A DNA stretch of 64,000 nt. It comes from DATLLJ01 sp965229885 (GTDB taxonomy: Bacteria > Acidobacteriota > Vicinamibacteria > Vicinamibacterales > CAVVIG01). The stretch is from assembly GCA_965229885.1 (NCBI GenBank), contig CBDDJX010000003.1:1178001-1242000 (forward strand). The letters run 5' to 3'. The notes below the pieces were generated by a model. That model was not told the origin of the DNA, did no database searches, and was given only the letters and a program-made list of their open reading frames with translations. This document shows positions 17,461 to 26,291 of the stretch, piece by piece (position 1 is the first letter of the stretch; the number at the start of each line of letters is the position of its first letter). The translations under genes were made by a program, and so were the position numbers.

Positions 17461-18501
17461 ATGTCCTTGACTGTGATCTCGTCCAATCGCTTCGCCGAAC
17501 ATCTGATGCCACCTGGCCATCCCGAGCGCTCCGAGCGCGCCGAGGTCATGGAGGTCGTCGCCTCCCGCTGGCGGGCGCGAGGGGGCGAAGTCGCCTCGCC
17601 GCGCGTCGCCACGACCGAACAGCTCGCACGCGTGCACACGGCCGAGCACATCGGGTTCATTGCGGCGACGGCGGGCCGCGCCGTCGCGCTCGATCCCGAT
17701 ACCTACACATCGCCCGAGTCGCATGGGGTCGCGCTCCTGGCAGCCGGCGCCGGGATCGATGCGGTGGAACTCGCGATGGGTTCGACATCGCGCGCCGCGT
17801 TCGCGATGGTGCGTCCGCCGGGTCACCACGCAGAACCTGGCCGCGCCATGGGGTTCTGCTTGTTCAACAATATCGCGGTCGCTGCGGCGCATGCGCGGGC
17901 AAAGGGCGCCGCGCGCGTGGCGATCGTCGACTACGACGTCCATCACGGCAACGGCACACAGCACATGTTCGAAGCGGATCCGACCGTGCTGTATGTCTCG
18001 CTGCATCAGTTTCCGTACTATCCCGGCACCGGCGCGGTCGACGAGATCGGCAGCGGCGCGGGGAGAGGCTTTACCGTCAACCTCCCGCTCGAAGTCGGAT
18101 CGGTCGACGATGACTATCGCGTGGCGTTTTCGGAGGTGGTGATTCCGGTGCTTCGGCAGTATGGCCCCGACCTGTTGCTCGTGTCGGCCGGCTTCGACGC
18201 GCACGAGCGCGATCCGCTGGCCGGCATGCGGCTGACGAGCGCCGCGTTCGGGGCGATGACGATGGAGTTGCGGAAGGTGGCGCAGGCGTGCTGCGAGGGG
18301 CGCATGGTGCTCATGACCGAAGGCGGGTACGACCTCCGTGCGCTGACCGAGTCGCTCGAGGCGACCGTGGAGTCGCTCGCGGCTTCACCCGTCGAGCCGA
18401 GGTGGCCCGTCAGCCCCGTCAGCGGCATCGTCTCAGGTCGCGGCCGCGCCGCGGTCAGCGCGGCGAAGCAGGTACTGGCGCCCTACTGGAAGCTGGCCTG
18501 A
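17461..18501 (+). CDS. Histone-deacetylase-family (AcuC/acetylpolyamine) amidohydrolase
   Basis: A 346-aa zinc amidohydrolase. The catalytic His pair is in RPPGHHAEP, the zinc Asp/His in DYDVHHGNGTQHMF, the second zinc Asp in SAGFDAHERDPLA, and the active-site Tyr/Gly in TEGGYDLRALTES. The family removes acetyl groups from lysine or polyamines; the physiological substrate here is not evident. The ATG at 17461 lies 22 bases after the acyltransferase; earlier starts would overlap that gene. It is the last gene of the core block before IS-damaged DNA. Confidence 0.92.
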   Translation: MSLTVISSNRFAEHLMPPGHPERSERAEVMEVVASRWRARGGEVASPRVATTEQLARVHTAEHIGFIAATAGRAVALDPDTYTSPESHGVALLAAGAGIDAVELAMGSTSRAAFAMVRPPGHHAEPGRAMGFCLFNNIAVAAAHARAKGAARVAIVDYDVHHGNGTQHMFEADPTVLYVSLHQFPYYPGTGAVDEIGSGAGRGFTVNLPLEVGSVDDDYRVAFSEVVIPVLRQYGPDLLLVSAGFDAHERDPLAGMRLTSAAFGAMTMELRKVAQACCEGRMVLMTEGGYDLRALTESLEATVESLAASPVEPRWPVSPVSGIVSGRGRAAVSAAKQVLAPYWKLA

Positions 18502-18619
18502 TCGTCGCTGATTCGGAACTGGACCGAAGAGGCGTAACCCTAAGAGCGCGTTTCAAAACACTGTCTTCTTGGCTTTGAGATAGTTCCAGCAGAAGGAGAC
18601 AGCCCAAGGGGAGAAACGC

Positions 18620-19387
18620 TTGATGGATATCGTCGCGGCGTTCGTGGCGCACGGGCAGGCGGCGAGCCGCGCATGCGTGCACCTGGTGCGCCCGAAGGCG
18701 AGGGGACCAGCCGCTGCAGCAGGCCGACCGCGCCGGCCGTACCCGACGCGTTGCCGGGGCGGAGGATCGCGGCGACGAGATATTGCCGCGCCTCGTCGTC
18801 AAATGTCAGGCTGGCGACGAGTGGCAGAGAACGCCAGTGGTCGTAGAAGCCATTAAAGTAAGGTGAGTTGCTGCGCGCCGTGGGTCTGGTCTTCGGTGAC
18901 ATCGAGGTCGATCGTGATGAGGCGGACGCCGCGCCACCGGCGGCGATGCCGGGCAATCACGGTGTCGGCGAGCGCCGTCCCCATCTGCAGCAGCATCCGG
19001 GGGGCGGCCGTGCGCTCGAAGCGCGAGATCGTCGACGGCGACGCCAAGCGGCGGCCGTCAATCGGGTCGCGCCCCAGCAGCAGTTTGTGGCTGGGATCGT
19101 CGGCGAGCCGGTCGGCGTCATTGCCGTCGGGATGCCCACACGCGATCGCGAAGACGCGCCGCGCGCGCAGATCGCCGACGCCGGGCGTCACGCGCGCCGA
19201 CGCGCGCGCATCGGGGACCGTCGCGGTCAAGGGCGGCCAGCAGGCCCAGCTGTCGGTCGGCGGCTTTGAGCACGATCGCCCCGCCGTCCGAACTCGCGTG
19301 GGGCTGATCAAAGGTGGCGACCAGGGGCCGATCCGCTAGGTCCGGAAAGAGAACAGTCTGTGCTATCGTCGGCTCGTTCAACACCAT
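18620..19387 (-). pseudogene. IS1380-family transposase, multiply frameshifted and 3'-truncated
   Basis: Read on the minus strand, the start MVLNEPTIAQTVLFPDL and the family segment DQPHASSDGGAIVLKAADRQ are intact. Homology then hops frames: TPGVGDLRARRVFAIACG and ISRFERTAAPRML in a second frame, then YFNGFYDHWRSLPLVASLTF and AAILRPGNASGTAGAVGLLQ in a third. At least two frameshifts are present, and the catalytic C-terminal third is missing. The element's left end is at about 19457-19485. The stretch 18505-18620 beyond it could not be assigned. Confidence 0.82.
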
Positions 19388-19456
19388 CGCCTCCGTCTGG
19401 GGACACGCCGTCCTGTCAACAGCGTAGTACCCACGCGGGGGCGTTTGTGTTTCAGT

Positions 19457-19485
19457 GAAACTCGCTCACTCGTGAATTATTCAGG
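19457..19485. repeat. Terminal repeat of the minus-oriented IS1380 remnant
   Basis: GAAACTCGCTCACTCGTGAA followed by TTATTCAGG recurs with two or three changes at 21813-21841. It lies about 70 bases upstream of the truncated IS1380 transposase start, where the element's left inverted repeat is expected. It is therefore read as the end of the element, 87 bases before the RnfD-like gene. Confidence 0.7.
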
Positions 19486-19571
19486 CTAGTCCCGGTGCTT
19501 GATCAGCAGCCGGCCTCACCCAGTATCTGGGGTCGACTGTTCTTTTCTTGCCTGGTTTGGCCAGTGTCCTT

Positions 19572-21137
19572 ATGAGTGTTGTGGTGACCACTACTCCGGC
19601 CAGGCGCCTTGCGCCAGCGCAGGCCTTCGGCCTGCCGCTCGCGTTCACGCTGGGTCTGGCCTCGTTCGGACTCCTCGACTCGGTCCGGGAGAGCCCACCC
19701 CTGCTGTGGTCGTTCCTCGGCGCAGCGGCCGTACTGCTGGCCTGGAGTGCCGTGCTCTTCGGATCGGCGTTGCGCAAAGGCCGAACGCTCACGCTGGAAA
19801 TCGCCCTGCGCAAGCAGCACTGGGTCCAGGCCTGCGCGCACACGTCGATCTTTCTGTACTGGGGCTGGTACTGGCAGCCGGTGTACGACTTTGCCTACCT
19901 CATCGTCGCCCAGTTGCTGCTCGCGTACGCCTTCGACATGTTGCTTGGCTGGTCGCGGCGAGACACCTACGCACTCGGCTTTGGTCCGTTCCCCATCATC
20001 TTCAGCACCAATTTGTTCCTCTGGTTCAGGCAGGACTGGTTCTACCTGCAATTCTTGATGGTGGCGGTCGGCTTCGTGGGCAAAGAATTGATTCGCTGGA
20101 ACAAGGAGGGGCGGTTCGTGCACATCTTCAACCCCTCATCGTTTTCGCTCACGGTATTTTCGGTCGCTCTGATTCTGACCGGCACGAGCGATATCACATG
20201 GGGCAAGGAGATTGCGATCACGCAGTTCTACCCGGCCCAGGTGTACCTGTTCCTGTTTCTGGTTACCCTGCCGGGACAGTTCTTCTTCGGCGTCACCTCG
20301 ATGACGATGTCAGCCGTGGTGTCGACGTACCTCTTCGGGCTGCTCTATTTCGCTGCGACCGGCACCTACTACTTCTTCGATTCGTACATCCCGGCCGCGG
20401 TGTTCCTCGGGATGCATCTGCTGTTCAACGATCCGTCCACATCGCCTCGGACCGAGCTCGGCCGCATCATATTTGGCGTGGCGTACGGCATGAGCACCGT
20501 GCTGTTGTACGAGCTGCTTGGTCGGGCCGGATTACCGCCGCACTACGACAAATTGCTGCAGGTCCCGCTTCTCAACCTTTCAATAAAAGGTATCGATCGG
20601 ATGGCGCGCTCGGCGGCGCTGCGGAAGATCGATCCGGCGGCGCTCGGCCGTTCGCTGGCGCCACGACAGCGCAATCTTGCGACGATGGCCATTTGGGCGG
20701 TGGCGTTCGCGGTGATGAGCGCGGTTCAGGGAGTTGGCGACCGTCATCGCGGACAGTGGGTTCCATCCTGGCAGCACGCGTGCGGCGAGGATCGACCGTA
20801 CGCCTGTTCCTACCTCGCGTCGATGCAGTCGAAGATGTGCGATGCCGGATCGGGCTGGGCGTGCAGTGAGTTCGCGATCCTGCAGACTGAATTGACGATT
20901 GAGGGCCCCGGCCCGGCCGAATCGCTGGAGGCTGGCTGCGAGCTCGGTTTTCTGCCGGCCTGCGCCAATCTCGAGAGAATGAAGGGAGGCGTGACCGCAT
21001 TGCTCAGCGCCCCGCCGACCTTGGAGGATTATCCAATCATCCTGAGGGGGAGCAAGGCTCCAATCACGGACCGGACGCCAGCGGGTTTGTACGCCCGTGC
21101 CTGTGATCAAGGCTGGCCCGACACCTGCGGGCGCTGA
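19572..21137 (+). CDS. RnfD/NqrB-like membrane protein with a Sel1-like Cys-rich tail
   Basis: A 521-aa protein. About ten hydrophobic helices occupy the first 400 residues, with HIFNPSSFSLTVFSVALILTG and FNDPSTSPRTELGRIIFG resembling the RnfD/NqrB quinone-oxidoreductase membrane subunits. The C-terminal about 110 residues are soluble with regularly spaced Cys (HACGEDRPYACSYL, MCDAGSGWACSEFAIL, GCELGFLPACANLERM, RACDQGWPDTCG), which resemble Sel1-like repeats. No other rnf or nqr genes are nearby, so a classical complex is not encoded here. The ATG at 19572 is chosen over an upstream TTG. It lies between two IS1380 remnants. Function is unknown; electron transfer is inferred from fold resemblance only. 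Confidence 0.65.
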   Translation: MSVVVTTTPARRLAPAQAFGLPLAFTLGLASFGLLDSVRESPPLLWSFLGAAAVLLAWSAVLFGSALRKGRTLTLEIALRKQHWVQACAHTSIFLYWGWYWQPVYDFAYLIVAQLLLAYAFDMLLGWSRRDTYALGFGPFPIIFSTNLFLWFRQDWFYLQFLMVAVGFVGKELIRWNKEGRFVHIFNPSSFSLTVFSVALILTGTSDITWGKEIAITQFYPAQVYLFLFLVTLPGQFFFGVTSMTMSAVVSTYLFGLLYFAATGTYYFFDSYIPAAVFLGMHLLFNDPSTSPRTELGRIIFGVAYGMSTVLLYELLGRAGLPPHYDKLLQVPLLNLSIKGIDRMARSAALRKIDPAALGRSLAPRQRNLATMAIWAVAFAVMSAVQGVGDRHRGQWVPSWQHACGEDRPYACSYLASMQSKMCDAGSGWACSEFAILQTELTIEGPGPAESLEAGCELGFLPACANLERMKGGVTALLSAPPTLEDYPIILRGSKAPITDRTPAGLYARACDQGWPDTCGR

Positions 21138-21369
21138 GCCGCATGCAGTGTCCTCCACGGGCGTGCATGTCGTCGCTCGCGTTGTCCCAGTCGCCGGGTT
21201 CATGATGTAGTCGGTCGATCCGATGCCCGACAGGTTGTTCACCTGCATGCCGTCATACGAGTCTTTCGGGCTGCCCTTCCCGTGAAATGCGGCCGAGGTG
21301 GTCTGATTCGCCTGGCAAATCCCGCCGCCACCGCCCACATCGGTGCCGGTTGTTATCCCCGGGACACCG

Positions 21370-21555
21370 CGACCACCTATGGCGAGGCGGCCTACCAGGC
21401 GGGCACCTGGCCGGCGCCCCGGCGCACGATCATCAAAGCCGAAGTCGTGTGGCACGAGGGCCGCGAGCCGCGCGATAACCCGCGTCTTGTCATCACGAAT
21501 CTGCGCCAGACGCCGGAGTGGATCTACACCCACGTCTATTCGCCCGAGGCGATAG
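21370..21555 (+). pseudogene. IS1380-family transposase fragment, opposite orientation
   Basis: On the plus strand, TYGEAAYQAGTWPAPRRTII, KAEVVWHEGREPRDNPRLVI and TNLRQTPEWIYTHVY match the middle of IS1380 transposases, just before the catalytic Glu. The 5' half and the C-terminus are missing. The matching terminal repeat is at 21813-21841. This is not a continuation of the copy at 18.6-19.4 kb, which lies on the other strand. Confidence 0.78.
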
Positions 21556-21578
21556 TGAGAATCGGTTGAACTCAAACT

Positions 21579-21616
21579 CGCGCGCGCCTTCGGGCGCGCC
21601 AGTTGCACGCGTTTTT
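21579..21616 (+). terminator. Hairpin plus T-run, terminator-like
   Basis: GCGCGCGCCTTCGGGCGCGC forms a strong stem with a TTCG tetraloop. A run of five T follows about 12 bases later (to 21616). It lies downstream of the IS1380 fragment. The distance to the T-run makes it a weak intrinsic terminator. Confidence 0.4.
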
Positions 21617-21812
21617 GGGCCAATCAATTGCGCGTCACGCTGGCCCACTCGCGTGACCACCAGAAGTCCTCCCGCCGGAGGTGTCGCCGCCAACGCACCC
21701 CACTGAGCCCCAGGCACCCGTGGAGCCCGAGGCCACACCATTCGGACCGCTTGGATCGTCAGCCGCTGACCTGCATCCTCGTCGCCGCCACTCGGAGGCG
21801 CCGACCGTAGCA

Positions 21813-21841
21813 GAAACTCGCTCACTCATGAATAATGCGGG
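21813..21841. repeat. Terminal repeat of the plus-oriented IS1380 remnant
   Basis: GAAACTCGCTCACTCATGAA followed by TAATGCGGG is the near-copy of the repeat at 19457. In the plus orientation it corresponds to the element's right end, as expected behind the transposase fragment at 21.4-21.55 kb. Confidence 0.7.
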
Positions 21842-21910
21842 TTAAAGCGGGTTAGTCCACTGGCCCAGACGGGCGGTGATATAGCACGGACGGCCAGAAA
21901 CCCCGCGTCC

Positions 21911-22474
21911 CTACTTCCTCTCTTTGTAGTCCTCAGAAGATGCCGGATCGAGCTCCCACCGCTTCCGATCCCTCTCGGCGACCTTGTCTGCCGCTTTCAG
22001 TTCCTCGTGGTCCTGATACTCGACGCCGAGCGCTCTGCCGATGTCGTCGACGATGTCCTGGTCCGGCGTCGGATTCTCGCCGCCGGGTGCTTCGTCGCCC
22101 GTGAAATACGCATCTTCCACGTCCACGTCCGGATCGCCGCCGGTGATCGTGGTCGACATGCCCCGGTAATCCCGAAGGCCCTGGGCGACCTCGGCGCGGT
22201 CGGTCCGCCCCGCGCTTCCGCCCCGCGCCATATCGAGCGAAGAGGGCGGCGCTTGTACTGTCTCCTCGAGTGTTCTTCGGACGCGGTTCAGGCGGGCGGC
22301 CCTTGGCGCAGCGCTCCTGGCCTTTGGCGCAGGCCTCTTCCTGGTGGCTGGCCGGCTCTTCCTGACCGGGCGTCGTGCGCGGCGTTTTCCGGAAACGGCC
22401 TTCTTGGTCCGCTTACGACCTCTGGGGAGCGTCGGCCGCACCTGTTTCCGCTTCTGGGCCTTTCGCTTAGCCAT
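21911..22474 (-). CDS. DUF6335-type protein with a histone-like Lys/Arg-rich N-terminus
   Basis: A 187-aa protein. Residues 1-75 are extremely basic (MAKRKAQKRKQVRP, then RGRKRTKKAVSGKRRARRP) and resemble bacterial histone H1-like tails. The C-terminal half is acidic and ordered: MSTTITGGDPDVDVEDAYF, then GGENPTPDQDIVDDIGRALG, then RDRKRWELDP. This matches the DUF6335 pattern known from acidobacteria. The basic part suggests nucleic-acid binding; the role is unknown. The ATG at 22474 has an AAGGA site 8 bases upstream and is preferred to the start at 22507. Confidence 0.7.
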   Translation of the reverse strand: MAKRKAQKRKQVRPTLPRGRKRTKKAVSGKRRARRPVRKSRPATRKRPAPKARSAAPRAARLNRVRRTLEETVQAPPSSLDMARGGSAGRTDRAEVAQGLRDYRGMSTTITGGDPDVDVEDAYFTGDEAPGGENPTPDQDIVDDIGRALGVEYQDHEELKAADKVAERDRKRWELDPASSEDYKERK

Positions 22475-22516
22475 CCGTTTTGTCCTTTCGAACCCGTGTC
22501 GAGCCATAAGTAAGTG

Positions 22517-23809
22517 TTACCGGGCGGCGCGTCGTCGCGCCATATTTGGTGTTACCGACGGGAAGAGGTCTTTGAGCGACAGGGCCGCGGAGACCCGCGC
22601 GGTCTTTGCGTGTGTCTCCGCGGCCCCCGCCGTCGAGGGCACCAGCCCGCGCCGATGATTCGCGAGGGCATAGACCCGCGCGAGCTTGCGGTCAATGCGC
22701 GCCGCGAGCGCGAACGGATCGAGCCGGTCCCGCTGGCGCACGAGCGCCACCACCTTCGCGGCGTGGGCCTGCGGGCAGGCCTGGACGCGCTCCAACGGGG
22801 TCTGCGGCGCGTCGTAGTACCGGCGCCGGCGGGCGCCGATGCGTTCTTTGCGTTGGAGTTGCACCGACGGCAGAAAGAGATTCTGCAACAGCCGCAGGTC
22901 GGCCTACACATCGTTCATCGCTGCGAGGCCCCCCGTCGAGTCATACCGCACATAGCCCATCAGCTTCCGGACGTGGGTCCAGTTCTTTTGTTCGATATGC
23001 GCGTTGTCGTTCTTCTTGTACGGCCGCCCCCGCGTGAATTGAATCTGCTGCGCCCGGCAGTACCGGTGCAGATGCGCGTTGATGAACTCCGAGCCGTTGT
23101 CGGAGTCGATCCCCCGGAGCGCGAAGGGCAAGGCCGCGCGCAAGTGGTCGAGCCGTTCCTGGACCCGGACCTGACTTTTCCCCATGACGGCGCCGTGTTC
23201 GACCCAGGTGGTCTGAATGTCGGTGAGATTCAGCGTATGGAGGAAGTCCCCATCGGCGCGGTCGCCCGAGTGACTCACCAGGTCCACCTCGGTGAAGCCG
23301 GGCTCGGTGACGTCCCAGTGATCGGTCTTGCCCGGAATGTGGTGCTTCAACAGCGGGCCGGGTTTGGTGCGCCCATACAGCCGTCGGCGGATCGTGCGCT
23401 GGTCGGGCGCCAGCAGGCGATCGATCTGGCGCGGGCTGATGGTGCGCACCTTCGCTTCGGTGGCGGGCGACACCGCGAGGCGGCGGCGGGCCCACGGCAG
23501 CCACGTCGGCAGCAGGGCCTTCAGGCGGCGGGCCCACGGATCGCCCGCCGCGACCCAGACCGCCCGGAGTGCCCGCACCCCCGCGGCGTCATAGCGCGTG
23601 GGTCGGCCCCGACGCGGGCCCCGCGGGGGCCGCACGGCTGGCCGCCGCCAGGCCCGAATGATCGCCTTCCGATGGTAGCCCGTCACCGTCACCGCCTCTG
23701 TGAGCACGCGCCCCTTCTCCGTCCGCGAGGCCCCCACGTACCGGTCCCGCATCGGCGCCAAATACTCCGGCCTCGCCTGTGGTCCCACGCGGGTGCCCTC
23801 CTGTGGCAC
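22517..23809 (-). pseudogene. Integrase-core (rve/DDE) transposase with a premature amber codon
   Basis: The N-terminal part has a helix-turn-helix region (RTEKGRVLTEAVTVTGYHRK), and the rve core shows DHWDVTEPGFTEVDLVSHSG, GIDSDNGSEFINAHLHRYC and KKNDNAHIEQKNWTHVRKL. The catalytic D, D and E are all present. After AAMNDV the codon TAG (about 22904-22906) interrupts the same frame, which then continues for over 100 residues with ADLRLLQNLFLPSVQL and DAPQTPLERV, so a Tyr codon has probably mutated to TAG. IS family is not certain. The start is GTG at 23809. Confidence 0.78.
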
Positions 23810-23892
23810 ACCCGCTTGGGTAACACCCTTTAGGGCGCGACGATCTTTCCTTCGGTCACACTTACCATGGCGCGATACGAACCTTGACAGTG
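22531..23892 (-). mobile_element. Dead insertion sequence with integrase-core transposase, upstream of rpsA
   Basis: The right end (23892 to about 23830, read inward on minus) carries CACTGTCAAGG, TATCGCGCCATGGTAAGTG and GACCGAAGGAAAG. The left end at about 22532-22566 has the imperfect inverse partner CGCGCCATATTTGGTGTTACCGACGG. A 67-base near-copy of the right end occurs alone at 59330-59396, and comparing the two copies fixes the outer boundary at 23892. The element sits between the DUF6335 gene and rpsA. Target-site duplications were not identified. Confidence 0.7.
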
Positions 23893-23913
23893 TTGCGATA
23901 AGTGTCGTACTCT
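23884..23913 (+). promoter_or_regulatory. Possible promoter for rpsA with its -35 inside the IS end
   Basis: TTGACA at 23884-23889 matches the sigma-70 -35 consensus. A TACTCT hexamer follows after 18 bases (23908-23913) and is only a partial -10 match. The -35 lies within the terminal 10 bases of the IS and reads outward towards rpsA, 113 bases away. Pattern match only. Confidence 0.35.
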
Positions 23914-24025
23914 CTGTTGCTTATCGGAATTCGCGGAGCCGTCTCAGTGGCGGCCGGCTCTGGCCGGATTCCCCCAAAGCCCCAAAGCCCCAAAGGCTTT
24001 GTCCGACTAGGAGGACCTGCACGGC

Positions 24026-25834
24026 ATGTCGAACGTAGAAGACCAGAGCATTCCCGAAGCGGCCCTGGGTGGCGTCGCAATCACGGAACGGCCGGAGCGC
24101 GTCAAGCGCAGCGACCCGACCGACAAGAACACGCTGAAAGCGCGGCCGCACGACGACGACCAGATCGATTCGGAGGAGTACAAGCGGCTCCTGGACGTCT
24201 ACGATAGCAGCTTCCGGAACATCGCGGAAGGCGAGGTTGTGAAGGGCACGGTCCTCAAGGTGACTGCGTCGGAGGTGATCGTCGACGTCGGCTACAAGTC
24301 CGAAGGCATCATTCAGGCCGCCGAGTTCCTCGACGAAAACGGCGAGATGACCGTGCAGGCCGGCGACATCGTCGACGTCCTGCTCGAACGCACCGAGGAT
24401 CGCGAAGGCTACGTCGTCCTGTCCCGCGAAAAAGCGGAGAAGATGAAGATCTGGGACGAGGTCAAGAAGGCCTACGCCGAGCGGAAGGTCGTCATCGGCC
24501 GCGTCATTGAACGGATCAAGGGCGGGCTGGCGGTCGACATCGGCGTCCGGGCGTTCCTGCCTGGCTCACAGATCGACGTGCGCCCCGTGCGAAACCTCGA
24601 CGCGCTCCGCGGCCAGGAGCTGCGCATGCGCGTCATCAAGGTCAACAAGAAGCGCGGAAACATCGTGCTCTCGCGCAAGGCGCTGCTCGAGGAAGAGAAC
24701 GCGGAGAAGAAGAAGCACACGCTCGACGTGCTCGGCGAGGGCAAGGTCATCAAGGGCGTCGTCAAGAACATCACCGATTACGGCGCGTTCATCGATCTGG
24801 GCGGCATCGACGGGTTGCTGCACATCACCGACATGTCGTGGGGCCGCGTCGGCCATCCGTCAGAGCTGTTCAAGGTCAACGACGAGCTCGACGTGATCGT
24901 GCTGAAGTACGACCAGGCGACCGCGCGCGTCTCGCTCGGCCACAAGCAGCTCGTCACCGATCCGTGGGCGAACGTGACGGATCGGTATCCGGTTGGCGCG
25001 CGCATGTCGGGTAAGGTCGTGAGCTTAACCGATTACGGCGCCTTCGTGGAGCTGGCATCGGGCGTCGAGGGGCTCATCCACGTCAGCGAGATGTCGTGGA
25101 GCAAGCGCGTCAAGCATCCCTCGAAAATCCTCAACGTGGGCGATACGGTCGACGCGATGGTGCTCGGCGTCGATGCGACGGCGCGCCGCATTTCGCTCGG
25201 CCTGAAACAGGTCGAGGCCAACCCCTGGCACGATCTGGCGGGCAAGTATCCGCTCGGCTCCAAGATTCAGGGTAAGGTCCGGAACCTGACCGAGTTCGGC
25301 GCATTCATCGAGGTCGAAGAAGAGATCGACGGGCTGATTCACATCTCCGACGTATCGTGGAGCAAGCGGATCAAGCACCCCTCAGAGATTCTGAAGAAGG
25401 GCGATGTGGTCGAAGCGATGGTGCTGAACATCGACGCCGAGAACCAGCGGCTGTCGCTCGGCCTCAAGCAGCTCGCTACGGACATCTGGGAGGACTTCTT
25501 CACGCGGCATCACGTCGGCGACACGATTGAAGGCAAGGTCATGCGGGTGACGAACTTTGGCGCGTTCGTCGAGCTCGACGAGGGCATCGAAGGGCTGATT
25601 CATGTGTCGGAGTTCGACGAGAGCAGCGCTCCTGGCAAGGACAAGGAAAAGATTGTCCTCAACGTCGGCGAGACGTATCCGATGAAGATCATCAAGCTCT
25701 CGCCGGCCGAGCGGAAGATCGGTCTGTCGATCCGGGCGCTGAAGTCGGACGAATTCCGCACCGACTGGCAGGAACACCAGGAGAGCACGGGCGACGGCAG
25801 CGCGACGCTGGGGGATCACTTTAAGAACCGGTGA
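24026..25834 (+). CDS. rpsA: 30S ribosomal protein S1
   Basis: A 602-aa RNA-binding protein with six S1 (OB-fold) domains at about residues 70-135, 150-215, 235-305, 322-392, 409-480 and 496-567. Typical strings include GVVKNITDYGAFIDLGGIDG and GLIHVSEMSW. It recruits mRNA to the 30S subunit. An AGGAGG site precedes the ATG by about 10 bases. The first about 60 residues are charged and not conserved. An IS lies directly upstream, so the promoter may have been altered. Confidence 0.97.
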   Translation: MSNVEDQSIPEAALGGVAITERPERVKRSDPTDKNTLKARPHDDDQIDSEEYKRLLDVYDSSFRNIAEGEVVKGTVLKVTASEVIVDVGYKSEGIIQAAEFLDENGEMTVQAGDIVDVLLERTEDREGYVVLSREKAEKMKIWDEVKKAYAERKVVIGRVIERIKGGLAVDIGVRAFLPGSQIDVRPVRNLDALRGQELRMRVIKVNKKRGNIVLSRKALLEEENAEKKKHTLDVLGEGKVIKGVVKNITDYGAFIDLGGIDGLLHITDMSWGRVGHPSELFKVNDELDVIVLKYDQATARVSLGHKQLVTDPWANVTDRYPVGARMSGKVVSLTDYGAFVELASGVEGLIHVSEMSWSKRVKHPSKILNVGDTVDAMVLGVDATARRISLGLKQVEANPWHDLAGKYPLGSKIQGKVRNLTEFGAFIEVEEEIDGLIHISDVSWSKRIKHPSEILKKGDVVEAMVLNIDAENQRLSLGLKQLATDIWEDFFTRHHVGDTIEGKVMRVTNFGAFVELDEGIEGLIHVSEFDESSAPGKDKEKIVLNVGETYPMKIIKLSPAERKIGLSIRALKSDEFRTDWQEHQESTGDGSATLGDHFKNR

Positions 25835-25835
25835 C

Positions 25836-25906
25836 AGGTTCACGCAAGGCTCATGGCTCATGGGGCTGAGGCCTCAGCCTTGAGCCCTAAGCCTTACGAG
25901 GGCACC
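25836..25906. repeat. Dyad of GGCTCAAGGCTTAGGGCT-type words between rpsA and the HU gene
   Basis: The spacer contains AAGGCTCATGGCTCATGGGGC followed by the inverse-like GCCTCAGCCTTGAGCCCTAAG and GCCTT, forming an imperfect hairpin of repeated GGCTCA words. It is one more word-like spacer repeat in this window. A frame passes through it, but the HU protein starts after it. Confidence 0.5.
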
Positions 25907-26254
25907 ATGACGAACGGCAGCATGACCAAGGCGGAACTCGTCGAGGAAGTGTCGCGCGTTTCGGATTTGACGAAGAAGCATTCCGAAGTCATCGTCGACA
26001 CCGTCTTCCGGAGCATCATCGAGGCGCTCCACCGCGGCGAGAAGATTGAGCTGCGCGGATTCGGCAGCTTCCGCCTGCGCAAGCGCGAGCCGCGCAAGGG
26101 CCGCAACCCCAAGACGGGGGACAAGGTGGACGTGCCGCCGAAGAAGGTGCCGTACTTCAAGCCGGGCAAGGAACTGAAAGAGCTCATCAACAGGGAGCCT
26201 GGCCCGGCGACAGGATCGCCCTCCGGCGCACCGCCCAACGCGATGGCGGTCTGA
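25907..26254 (+). CDS. HU/IHF-family DNA-binding protein
   Basis: A 115-aa nucleoid protein. The family core runs MTKAELVEEVSRVSDLTKKH, then VFRSIIEALHRGEKIELRGFGSF, RKREPRKGRNPKTGDKV and VPYFKPGKELKE. The DNA-intercalating arm (RNPKTG) is intact. It is closer to the IHF-beta style than to HU but cannot be assigned firmly. The C-terminus carries an extra about 20 residues rich in Pro/Gly/Ala. The ATG at 25907 follows a GAGGGCACC site. Confidence 0.92.
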   Translation: MTNGSMTKAELVEEVSRVSDLTKKHSEVIVDTVFRSIIEALHRGEKIELRGFGSFRLRKREPRKGRNPKTGDKVDVPPKKVPYFKPGKELKELINREPGPATGSPSGAPPNAMAV

Positions 26255-26291
26255 GCTGGAAAGGCTCTGGTCTCCGTGGAGACTGGCCTAC

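Noticed and set aside
18540..18615. Sequence resembling the end of another transposase (NYLKAKKTVF on minus)
   Set aside because: Too short and without a recognised family; could not be told from chance, so no feature was made.
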